Positions 7,472 through 14,437 of a DNA stretch of 19,310 nt are shown in pieces. A program made the translations under genes and the position numbers. The notes beneath the pieces are model-generated. The model ran no database searches. It saw nothing but the letters and a program-made list of their open reading frames with translations, and was not told the DNA's origin. Source of the stretch: MGBC113645 sp036308445 (GTDB taxonomy: Bacteria > Bacillota_I > Bacilli_A > Erysipelotrichales > Coprobacillaceae); contig JAXJVS010000154.1 in the NCBI GenBank assembly GCA_036308445.1, positions 1-19,310 of the forward strand. Direction: 5' to 3'. Numbering within the stretch: position 1 is the stretch's first letter; each line of letters begins with the position of its first letter.

Positions 7472-7945
7472 TTAAATGAAATAAAATACAGTTGCAATAA
7501 TAATTGCAGTAATAACATCACTGATATAATGAACACCAGCTAAAATACGACTTAAACTAATAAATACTGCAACGATCACCGCAAATAGCCCTAAATAAAG
7601 ATTGACTTCTAGACAAGCAAAGGCAATTACAAAAGCACTTAAAGTATGACGACTAGGAAATGATTCCCCTTTTTTATGTTGCTTTAGTGGAGTAATATTC
7701 ATCGCTTCATATGGTCTAGGGCGATTAATGATTTTTCTAAAGAAAGTTACAAATATAAAAGCAAGTAATGGTCTTAATAAAACAGAAATCAATATATCGC
7801 TTTTATATATATAAGAATAAATAAGAATACAAGGATATAATGAAATTGTAATATAAGGAAAATAATTACAGATAATCATGATTAAATTTTTAAGCATTGT
7901 ATGCTTATGAATATATTCTAGTAATTTATTGTAAAACGTTTCCAT
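7472..7945 (-). CDS. PAP2 superfamily membrane phosphatase
   Basis: A 157-residue integral membrane protein with four to five hydrophobic segments. All three signature blocks of the type 2 phosphatidic acid phosphatase family are present: the KxxxxRP-type motif in RKIINRPRP, then SFPSRHT with the catalytic histidine, and SRILAGVHYISD with the nucleophilic histidine and its aspartate partner. The sequence is short but complete. Likely substrates are lipid phosphates such as undecaprenyl diphosphate or phosphatidylglycerol phosphate; which one cannot be decided here. The start ATG at 7943-7945 follows GAAGG. It is the first gene of a two-gene unit with marR, divergent from ychF. Confidence 0.88.
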   Translation of the reverse strand: METFYNKLLEYIHKHTMLKNLIMIICNYFPYITISLYPCILIYSYIYKSDILISVLLRPLLAFIFVTFFRKIINRPRPYEAMNITPLKQHKKGESFPSRHTLSAFVIAFACLEVNLYLGLFAVIVAVFISLSRILAGVHYISDVITAIIIATVFYFI

Positions 7946-7969
7946 TATTGACCTTCTTTCTTAAAATTC

Positions 7970-7978
7970 ATTATAACA
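7970..7978 (-). promoter_or_regulatory. Extended -10 promoter of the PAP2-marR unit
   Basis: On the minus strand the sequence reads TGTTATAAT: a perfect TATAAT (7970-7975) with an extended -10 TG. No good -35 is visible, as is common for extended -10 promoters. The leader would be about 18 bases. Confidence 0.55.
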
Positions 7979-7987
7979 TAAAATCGA

Positions 7988-8000
7988 CATAATTATTATG
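7988..8000. repeat. Inverted repeat, candidate MarR operator
   Basis: CATAAT (7988-7993) and ATTATG (7995-8000) form a perfect inverted repeat around one T. It lies at the -35 position of the PAP2-marR promoter and just upstream of the ychF -35, where a dimeric repressor could block the PAP2-marR unit. AT-rich DNA makes short palindromes common, so confidence is low. Confidence 0.3.
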
Positions 8001-8006
8001 AATTAT

Positions 8007-8035
8007 TTGCTTTTTATGACGTTTTTCGTTACAAT
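8007..8035 (+). promoter_or_regulatory. Candidate promoter of ychF-sortase
   Basis: TTGCTT (8007-8012), a 17-base spacer and TACAAT (8030-8035, 5 of 6), followed by a short leader with AAAGGAG before the ATG at 8063. Confidence 0.5.
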
Positions 8036-8062
8036 GTAATAGATAAAAAAAGGAGTGATATT

Positions 8063-9163
8063 ATGGCATTAACAGCAGGTATTGTGGGATTACCTAATGT
8101 AGGAAAATCAACTTTGTTTAATGCAATTACAAATGCTCAAGTGGAAGCTGCCAACTATCCATTTGCGACAATAGATCCGAATGTTGGTGTAGTAGAAGTA
8201 CCAGATCATCGTTTAGATGAATTAACAAGAATTTTTGAACCAAAGAAAACAATTCATACGACTTTTGAATTTACTGATATCGCTGGTTTAGTTAAAGGGG
8301 CTAGTAAAGGTGAAGGTTTAGGTAATAAGTTCTTAGCTAATATTAGAGAGACTGATGCTATTTGTGAAGTTGTTCGTTGTTTTAGAGATAAGGATATTAC
8401 TCATGTTGATGGAGATGTTGATCCTATTAGAGATATTGAAACTATTAATTTAGAGCTTATTTTTGCAGATTTAGATACTGTTGAAAAGAGAATTGGTAAG
8501 ATTGAAAAGAAAGCTAAATCTGGAGATAAAGAAAGTAAAGAAGAACTAGATGTTTTACTTCCTTTAAAAGAAACTTTAGAAGCAGGTAAACCTGCTAGAA
8601 CAATGAAATTTACTAAAGAAGAGATGGTATATGTTAGACAGTGGACATTGTTAACTATTAAGCCTTTAATTTATGTTGCTAATCTAGGAGAAGAAGATTT
8701 AGAAAATCCTGAATCTAATCCACATTATGTAACTTTAAAGAAATATGCTCAAGAAGAAGGTAGTGGAGTTGTTCCTATTTGTGCAAAAATTGAAAGTGAA
8801 TTAGTAGGATTAGATAAAGAAGATAAAGAAATGTTCTTAGATGATTTAGGAATTACTGAGAGTGGTTTAGATAAACTAATTAAAGAAGCTTATGCATTAC
8901 TTGGTTTAAAAACATTTTTCACTGTAGGGAAAGATGAATGTCGTGCTTGGACTTTTAAGGATGGTATGTTAGCTCCAGAAATGGCTGGTATTATTCATAC
9001 TGATTTCCAAAGAGGGTTTATTAAAGCAGAAACTTATAGTTATGATGATCTTATTGAACATGGTAGTGAACAGGCATTAAGAGAAGTAGGAAAAATTAGA
9101 CAGGAAGGAAAACAATATGTTGGATGTGACGGAGACATCATGTTCTTCAAGTTTAATGTGTAA
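8063..9163 (+). CDS. ychF: Redox-regulated ATPase YchF (Obg-related)
   Basis: A 366-residue cytosolic P-loop NTPase that associates with ribosomes. The G1 motif is GLPNVGKST (9-17), switch I region NYPFATIDPNVG (31-42), and G3 DIAGL (72-76) followed by KGASKGEGLGNKFL. The usual GTPase NKxD is replaced by NLGE (207-210), the substitution that makes YchF/OLA1 prefer ATP. A coiled region lies in the middle (about 125-180), and the C-terminal TGS domain (about 283-366) ends in the conserved GDIMFFKFNV. Length is standard. AAAGGAGTG before the ATG is a strong ribosome binding site. The stop codon overlaps the sortase start (TAATG), so the two are translationally coupled. Confidence 0.97.
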   Translation: MALTAGIVGLPNVGKSTLFNAITNAQVEAANYPFATIDPNVGVVEVPDHRLDELTRIFEPKKTIHTTFEFTDIAGLVKGASKGEGLGNKFLANIRETDAICEVVRCFRDKDITHVDGDVDPIRDIETINLELIFADLDTVEKRIGKIEKKAKSGDKESKEELDVLLPLKETLEAGKPARTMKFTKEEMVYVRQWTLLTIKPLIYVANLGEEDLENPESNPHYVTLKKYAQEEGSGVVPICAKIESELVGLDKEDKEMFLDDLGITESGLDKLIKEAYALLGLKTFFTVGKDECRAWTFKDGMLAPEMAGIIHTDFQRGFIKAETYSYDDLIEHGSEQALREVGKIRQEGKQYVGCDGDIMFFKFNV

Positions 9164-9897
9164 TGAAAGAATTCGTTCGTAAATTATTAATTCTTATCTG
9201 TGTAGTTGTCTTTGCATATTCAGCCTTTCAGTTAGGGAAGATTTTCTATGGATATTATGAAATAGAACATGAAACTGAAGAAATGATAAATGAGTATGTC
9301 ATAGAAAAAGAGCAAGATGAAGGGTTTACCCCTTTAGATAGAACTATTGATTTTACTAAGTTATTACAAAGAAATTCTGATGTTGTAGGGTGGTTATATA
9401 TTCCAGATACTAAGATTGATGAGGCTATCTTAAAAGGTAAAACTAATGATACTTATTTAAGAAGTGATATTGATGGAAAGTATAATTATGCTGGTTCATT
9501 ATTTCTTGATGAAAATAATAGTAAAGAATTAACTGATATAAATACAATTATTTATGGCCATAACATGAAAAATGGCTCTAGATTTCACGATGTAAGATAT
9601 TATATTATTAATGGTAAAGAATATAAGGATAAGCATTTAAATGTCTATATATATTTACCTGATGGTTCGGTTAATGTGTATGAAGTCTTCGCTTCTGCTA
9701 CTATTGCTTCTGATAGTGATTTATATAGTATTAGTAATGATTATAGTCAATATATAGATAAGGTATTGAATGTTGCTAAGTATAAGAATGATGTAAGTAG
9801 TGAAGAGGCACCAATCATTATGTTGACGACTTGTCATAGTAGTGAAGAAGAACAAAGATATGTTGTATTTGCTAGATTAAAAGAAAATTTAAAGTAA
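9163..9897 (+). CDS. Class B sortase
   Basis: A 244-residue membrane-bound transpeptidase that would attach surface proteins to the cell wall. Residues about 7-24 are an uncleaved N-terminal membrane anchor. The sortase barrel begins near residue 55 with NSDVVGWLYIPDTKIDEAIL, typical of class B. The catalytic triad is visible: H133 in IYGHNMKNG, C224 in MLTTCHSS, and R232 in EEQRYVVFARL. The start codon shares one base with the ychF stop. No protein with a recognisable sorting signal occurs in the window, so its substrates are elsewhere. Coupling to ychF is unexpected; it probably reflects compact packing and not a shared function. Confidence 0.92.
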   Translation: MKEFVRKLLILICVVVFAYSAFQLGKIFYGYYEIEHETEEMINEYVIEKEQDEGFTPLDRTIDFTKLLQRNSDVVGWLYIPDTKIDEAILKGKTNDTYLRSDIDGKYNYAGSLFLDENNSKELTDINTIIYGHNMKNGSRFHDVRYYIINGKEYKDKHLNVYIYLPDGSVNVYEVFASATIASDSDLYSISNDYSQYIDKVLNVAKYKNDVSSEEAPIIMLTTCHSSEEEQRYVVFARLKENLK

Positions 9898-9921
9898 ACG
9901 GAAACTAAAGTTTCCGTTTTT
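9896..9921 (+). terminator. Intrinsic terminator after the sortase gene
   Basis: AAACGGAAAC (9896-9905) pairs perfectly with GTTTCCGTTT (9910-9919) across a TAAA loop; the T-run ends at 9921. The first two bases of the stem belong to the stop codon. Confidence 0.9.
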
Positions 9922-9942
9922 CAATTTATTTTCATATTTATT

Positions 9943-9951
9943 TGTTATAAT
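9943..9951 (+). promoter_or_regulatory. Extended -10 promoter of the unknown membrane protein gene
   Basis: TGTTATAAT: a perfect TATAAT at 9946-9951 with an extended TG. Its predicted start (about 9958) lies after the first in-frame ATG (9950), which argues for a downstream start codon. Confidence 0.5.
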
Positions 9952-9967
9952 GATGATGGTGATAATG

Positions 9968-11650
9968 ATGGAACTGAAAGTATTAAAAGTGACTAATAAA
10001 AAAGAATATAAACGATTTCATAAGAATAATCTCATTTTATTTTTTATGATATTTGGGTTATTAGGGATTATTGTTGCATGTTATAGAATGGCTTTGTTTA
10101 TGGTATCTTTAGTTTTTATAGGAGTTCTAATGATATTTTCTATTTATTTATATAAAAGAAATCATTATAAAGTTAAGGAAGAAATAATATGTGAAAATGG
10201 TATATTTACTATTGATGGAAAAGAATATCAGTTATTAGATGTAGAGTTGATTGAAAAACAAATAAAATATATGCAATTATATTTTGAAGATAGTATTGTA
10301 ATGATATTAGAAGATTATGGTATAAAAGAGTTTTTTGAAGAAGATGTACGTTATTGTAAAATAAATTATATTTTAATGTCTCTTTTAGGATTAGTAATGT
10401 CTTATATTGTATATATTATCTTTGGTATTATTTTCTCATTTGTTTTAAGTATAAATAAACAGTTAATATTTATTGATGAAATTACTTTATATTTAGATGC
10501 TCTTCGACTAGCAATATCTCTAGCAGGATTTGTTTTAGCTTTAGAGTTTAGAAAAAGTAAAGGAGTACTTATTGTACCGTTTGTTTGTTTAATATTAACA
10601 GGAAGTTATGTTTTAGCTCCTAAAACAATATCTTATTTAAACGAAGGGAAGATGGCCTATAGAATTTTTCAAGAAAATCTTGAATTTTATGATCAGCTTG
10701 CTATTTATTACGGAAGAAAGGTAGCGACAATTGAACATGTTAATGACTATGAAATCATAGATGTTGATGGAATAACCGTAGTTAAAACTGAAGAGAAAAT
10801 TCATTGTTTGTATTTTGGATTACCACATCAATCTTTAGATGAAATAAAAAGAGATTATCAGAATACTGATTATATGTATGAAAATTATATTGTACATATA
10901 TCTAATGAAAGTGTAGAAGTTAATGATGTAGATTATGATTATGAAATGATAGCTTATAATACTTTAGTGTTGAAATATCAAGATAGAAATGAATTTCTAT
11001 TAAAGATATATAATAAAAATTCAATAAAAGGAGAAGGTGTAAACTTATACTTTTTGGATAAGAATTTAAATATCTTTTTAGAACGATATTATCCTGATGA
11101 ACTAGCAGCTAAGAATGAAGAGGAAGAGAGAATAGAAAGTGTTAAAACAAAACAAGAAGCATTAAATCTTAAAAATTATGATGCTACACAAACAGATGAA
11201 GATAAGATAAATAGATTTAACGAACTTGTTAAAAAGGATAATATTGCAGAGTATTTATCAGAAAAAGGAATAATAAAAATAACAAGTGAAGAAACTGATA
11301 TATATAAGGTTATATATGAAATAGATAGAGAATTTTCTAGAATTAGTAATGATATTTATACATCTATTGATACTCAAATCTTGAGTATCAAGATGACTTC
11401 TATGGCTGATGATATTTATGGTGTAGAAATTTGGAGTAGAAGTGATTATAGTAATAAAGAAAAAGAAACAAAACAATATAAAATAAAGTTTAAGAAGTAT
11501 AAAAATAATTATATAGCAATCAAACTTTTACAAGAAACAGTTATTGATGATAAAGGAATTATAGATAATCCTGAAGTTAAGGATACTTCTATGACAACTG
11601 ATTATTTATATAGAATTGAAGGTCATGAAATAGGAGAAAATGCTTGGTAA
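9968..11650 (+). CDS. Unrecognised membrane protein with large extracytoplasmic C-terminal region
   Basis: I do not recognise this 560-residue protein. In-frame ATGs lie at 9950, 9953, 9965 and 9968. The last is chosen because a TATAAT overlaps 9950 and GGTGA is the only weak ribosome-binding match, so the start is uncertain. A basic N-terminus precedes two membrane segments (about 22-62), a cytosolic loop of roughly 70 residues, then three more segments (about 132-162, 173-194 and 198-216). With positive charges at the N-terminus, in the loop (YKRNHYKVK) and in EFRKSKG, the remaining 340 residues are predicted to lie outside the cell. That part is rich in Asp, Glu, Lys and Tyr, has a charged helix around AKNEEEERIESVKTKQEAL, and lacks cysteines in catalytic contexts. 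No enzyme motif is visible. It stands alone between two terminators. Confidence 0.7.
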   Translation: MELKVLKVTNKKEYKRFHKNNLILFFMIFGLLGIIVACYRMALFMVSLVFIGVLMIFSIYLYKRNHYKVKEEIICENGIFTIDGKEYQLLDVELIEKQIKYMQLYFEDSIVMILEDYGIKEFFEEDVRYCKINYILMSLLGLVMSYIVYIIFGIIFSFVLSINKQLIFIDEITLYLDALRLAISLAGFVLALEFRKSKGVLIVPFVCLILTGSYVLAPKTISYLNEGKMAYRIFQENLEFYDQLAIYYGRKVATIEHVNDYEIIDVDGITVVKTEEKIHCLYFGLPHQSLDEIKRDYQNTDYMYENYIVHISNESVEVNDVDYDYEMIAYNTLVLKYQDRNEFLLKIYNKNSIKGEGVNLYFLDKNLNIFLERYYPDELAAKNEEEERIESVKTKQEALNLKNYDATQTDEDKINRFNELVKKDNIAEYLSEKGIIKITSEETDIYKVIYEIDREFSRISNDIYTSIDTQILSIKMTSMADDIYGVEIWSRSDYSNKEKETKQYKIKFKKYKNNYIAIKLLQETVIDDKGIIDNPEVKDTSMTTDYLYRIEGHEIGENAW

Positions 11651-11675
11651 GGTATATCGAAAGATATACCTTTTT
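11649..11675 (+). terminator. Intrinsic terminator with GNRA-type tetraloop
   Basis: AAGGTATATC (11649-11658) and GATATACCTT (11663-11672) form a perfect 10-bp stem closed by a GAAA tetraloop; the T-run covers 11671-11675. The stem starts inside the stop codon of the membrane protein gene. Confidence 0.9.
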
Positions 11676-11747
11676 GATTAAAATTAAGTTTATTGTTAAT
11701 AATTTAAATCGGATAACATATGATGAGAAAGGGAAAGAGGTGTGTAA

Positions 11748-13718
11748 ATGCTTACTCAATTTCATGAAAAAGCACAGAAGATTATTGTTATTGCGGAAAG
11801 TATTGCATTTGATTTAGGACATAGTCATGTAGGTAGTGAGCACCTATTGTTATCATTGTTGAAGATTAAGGATTTAGAATTTTGTAAACTTTTAAAGAAA
11901 TATGATGTAACTGATGAGAAAATACAGGATGATATTATAAGATTGTTTGGAGAAAAAGATATTCAGCCTTTTTATATGGAGTATAGTGAGTCAGTAAAGA
12001 AAATATTAGAGGATGCAATTGAGATAGCTAAAAATAAGCAACAGAGTAAAGTTATGGTAAATGATTTAATTGTAGCTTTAATGAAACAGGAAAAAAGTGT
12101 AGCAGTAGAGTTATTGAATAAGTATCATGTTGATTTTGAGTTCATAGAAAAGCAATTAGGTGAAGAAAAAGCTGCTTTATATGAATTAGATCAAATTCGT
12201 GAATTAGTAAATATGAATAAAAAAGTATTAAAAGAGAAAAGAATAATGATTGGAAGAGATAATGAAATTCAACAATTGTTTTCAATATTGTGTAAAAAAG
12301 AAAAAAATAATGCTTTACTAATAGGCAAAGCTGGAGTAGGAAAGACAGCATTAATTGAAAAATTAGCATATTTAATAAATGAGCATAAAGTTCCTATACA
12401 ACTAGAGCATAAAGTTATCTATGAGTTAAGTCTTTCTTCTTTGGTCGCTGGTACTAAGTATAGAGGTGAATTTGAAGAAAAGTTTAATAAAATACTAGAT
12501 AAAGTTATAAATGCTAAAGATGCTATTGTGTTTATTGACGAAATTCATAATCTTATTGGTGCAGGTGGTGCAGAAGGAGCAATAGATGCATCTAATATAT
12601 TGAAACCTTTTATTGCTAGAAAACAATTAACTCTTATTGGAGCTACAACATTAGATGAATATTATCGATATTTTGAAAAAGATCAAGCTATGAATAGACG
12701 TTTTGGAGTTATTAAGTTAAATGAAAATAGTGAGGAAGAAACACTAAATATCTTAAAAGGATTAAGAAAACAGTACGAAGATTTTCATTGTATTAAAATC
12801 AATGATGCAAGATTAAAAGATATAATAGATTTATCTAAAAGATATTTACCAGCTAGAGTATTTCCTGATAAAGCTTTAGATGTTCTGGATTTATCTTGTG
12901 TAAAAGCAGGGTTTAATAATGAGAAAGAATTAACTTTAAAACAAATACAGGATGTTATTGAAGAAATAAGTGGTTTGGTATTAGATGAAAACTTGTCTAT
13001 AGATAATATTGAGATTAAATTAAATAAAGAAATTATTGGTCAAAAAGAAGCAATACATCAATTATGCAAGTCACTATCAAAAAGACACATAACAGATCAA
13101 AGACCAGAAGGTATATATTTATTAATGGGAAGTAGTGGTATTGGAAAGACAGAAACTGTTAAGAAGTTGGCTGAATTATTACGAAGACCATTAGTACGTT
13201 TAGATATGTCAGAATATAGTGAGAGTGTGAGTGTTACTAAGCTTATAGGATCTCCACCAGGTTATGTTGGTTATGATCAACAAACTTCTTTGTTTAGTGA
13301 ATTAGTTTTAAATCCTCATTGTATACTATTATTGGATGAAGTAGAAAAAGCTCATCCACAAGTATTACATTTATTCTTACAAGGTTTTGATGAAGGTGTT
13401 ATTAAGGATAGTCATCATCGACTGATTCAATTGAGCAATTGTATAGTGATAATGACATCTAATGTTATGGGACAAAATAGTAGTTTAGGATTTAAGAAAA
13501 AGAGACTTAATAAAGTACAACTAGAAGATTTTTTTAGTAAAGAATTTCTTAATCGTATTGATGAAACAATTGTATTTAGAACTTTAGATAAAGAAGATTT
13601 AAGAGAAATAGCACTAAAGTATGATATAGAAGAACATAAAATCAATGAATTGTTAGATGATTATGATATAAGTTTAGGGGCTAGACTTCTTACTCGAAAA
13701 ATCAATCAACATGTTTAG
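11748..13718 (+). CDS. ClpC/ClpA-like ATP-dependent Clp protease ATP-binding subunit, compact form
   Basis: A 656-residue two-ring AAA+ unfoldase that would feed proteins to ClpP. Residues 1-140 hold two Clp N-domain repeats. The first AAA+ module has Walker A GKAGVGKT (193-200), Walker B VFIDE (261-265) and arginine fingers at R317/R318. The second has GSSGIGKT (461-468), the pore loop GYVG (505-508), Walker B LLLDE (527-531), and sensor-2 GAR (644-646). A LGF tripeptide at 580-582 sits where the ClpP-docking loop is expected, so interaction with ClpP is likely. No middle coiled-coil domain is present between the two modules, and the C-terminal small domain is shortened; ClpC is usually about 810 residues. 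No ctsR, mcsA or mcsB is nearby. AAAGAGGTG precedes the ATG. ispD lies next downstream in its own unit. Confidence 0.88.
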   Translation: MLTQFHEKAQKIIVIAESIAFDLGHSHVGSEHLLLSLLKIKDLEFCKLLKKYDVTDEKIQDDIIRLFGEKDIQPFYMEYSESVKKILEDAIEIAKNKQQSKVMVNDLIVALMKQEKSVAVELLNKYHVDFEFIEKQLGEEKAALYELDQIRELVNMNKKVLKEKRIMIGRDNEIQQLFSILCKKEKNNALLIGKAGVGKTALIEKLAYLINEHKVPIQLEHKVIYELSLSSLVAGTKYRGEFEEKFNKILDKVINAKDAIVFIDEIHNLIGAGGAEGAIDASNILKPFIARKQLTLIGATTLDEYYRYFEKDQAMNRRFGVIKLNENSEEETLNILKGLRKQYEDFHCIKINDARLKDIIDLSKRYLPARVFPDKALDVLDLSCVKAGFNNEKELTLKQIQDVIEEISGLVLDENLSIDNIEIKLNKEIIGQKEAIHQLCKSLSKRHITDQRPEGIYLLMGSSGIGKTETVKKLAELLRRPLVRLDMSEYSESVSVTKLIGSPPGYVGYDQQTSLFSELVLNPHCILLLDEVEKAHPQVLHLFLQGFDEGVIKDSHHRLIQLSNCIVIMTSNVMGQNSSLGFKKKRLNKVQLEDFFSKEFLNRIDETIVFRTLDKEDLREIALKYDIEEHKINELLDDYDISLGARLLTRKINQHV

Positions 13719-13745
13719 ACATATTGTTATAATATGTCTTTTTTT
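13717..13745 (+). terminator. Intrinsic terminator after the Clp ATPase gene
   Basis: AGACATATT (13717-13725) pairs with AATATGTCT (13731-13739), followed by T residues 13739-13745. The stem begins inside the TAG stop, and the loop side contains the -35 of the next promoter. Confidence 0.85.
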
Positions 13746-13753
13746 GATATAAT
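13724..13753 (+). promoter_or_regulatory. Candidate promoter of ispD, overlapping the preceding terminator
   Basis: TTGTTA (13724-13729, 4 of 6), an 18-base spacer and a perfect TATAAT (13748-13753). The predicted leader (about 42 bases) contains a short GTCCA/TGGAC stem followed by TTTT and then the AAGGTG ribosome binding site. Confidence 0.5.
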
Positions 13754-13801
13754 ATGAAGTGTCCATATTGGCTACTGGACTTTTGAAGAGAAGGTGAAAA
13801 A

Positions 13802-14437
13802 ATGTATAGTGTAATTGTATTATGTGCAGGTCAAGGAAAGAGAACTGGCTTAAATTATAATAAGATGTTTTTTGAATTTAATGGTAAAACTATTTATGAA
13901 ATGACATTAAAGAACTTTTTAGAAGATGATAGATGTCAGCAGATAGTTGTTGTATGTAGAGATGATGAAAGAGACGATTTTAAAAAGTTATGTTATAACA
14001 GTAAGATAGAGTTTGTATGTGGCGGTAAAGAAAGACAAGATTCTGTTTATAATGGTTTACAGGTTGTTTCTAGTGAATATGTGTTTATTCATGATGGTGC
14101 TAGACCTTATTTAAAGATTGAACATATAGATAAATTATTAGAAGAAGTAAGACTTCATAGTGCGTGTTTATTAATGGTGCCTTGTAAAGATACAATTAAA
14201 GAAGTAGTTGATGGTAAGGTTGTAAAAACTTTAAGAAGAGAATTATTGATGCAAGCACAAACTCCTCAGGTTTTTGAAACCTCAATAGTAAAAGAAGCAT
14301 ATAAAAGAGGTATAGAAAGTGGATATATGGCTACAGATGATGCACAAATGGTAGAAGTTTTTAGCAATGTAGATGTATATGCGGTTATTGGAGATTATGA
14401 TAATAAGAAAGTTACAACGCAAGAGGATCTAAGATGA
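13802..14437 (+). CDS. ispD: 2-C-methyl-D-erythritol 4-phosphate cytidylyltransferase
   Basis: A 211-residue cytosolic enzyme of the MEP isoprenoid pathway, which joins CTP and methylerythritol phosphate. The N-terminal nucleotide-binding loop reads LCAGQGKRTGLNYNKMF, a variant of LAAGxGxRMGxxxxK with cysteine in place of the first alanine. Further signatures are CGGKERQDSVYNGL, the metal-binding HDGARP, QTPQVF, TDDAQMVE, and the end GDYDNKKVTTQEDL. It is slightly shorter than the usual 225-235 residues. AAGGTG precedes the ATG. The last bases overlap the next gene (ATGA). In Bacillus, ispD also lies a few genes downstream of clpC, so the neighbourhood is partly conserved. No ispF follows here. 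Confidence 0.92.
   Translation: MYSVIVLCAGQGKRTGLNYNKMFFEFNGKTIYEMTLKNFLEDDRCQQIVVVCRDDERDDFKKLCYNSKIEFVCGGKERQDSVYNGLQVVSSEYVFIHDGARPYLKIEHIDKLLEEVRLHSACLLMVPCKDTIKEVVDGKVVKTLRRELLMQAQTPQVFETSIVKEAYKRGIESGYMATDDAQMVEVFSNVDVYAVIGDYDNKKVTTQEDLR

Noticed and set aside
7459..7536. Longer marR starting at 7536 with a hydrophobic N-terminus
   Set aside because: The extension is the overlapping end of the PAP2 gene in another frame; a strong ribosome binding site precedes the GTG at 7458.
11676..11747. CtsR operator upstream of the Clp ATPase gene
   Set aside because: No tandem GGTCAAA-type heptads are present; only a poorly spaced TTGTTA and TAACAT/TATGAT could be promoter elements.
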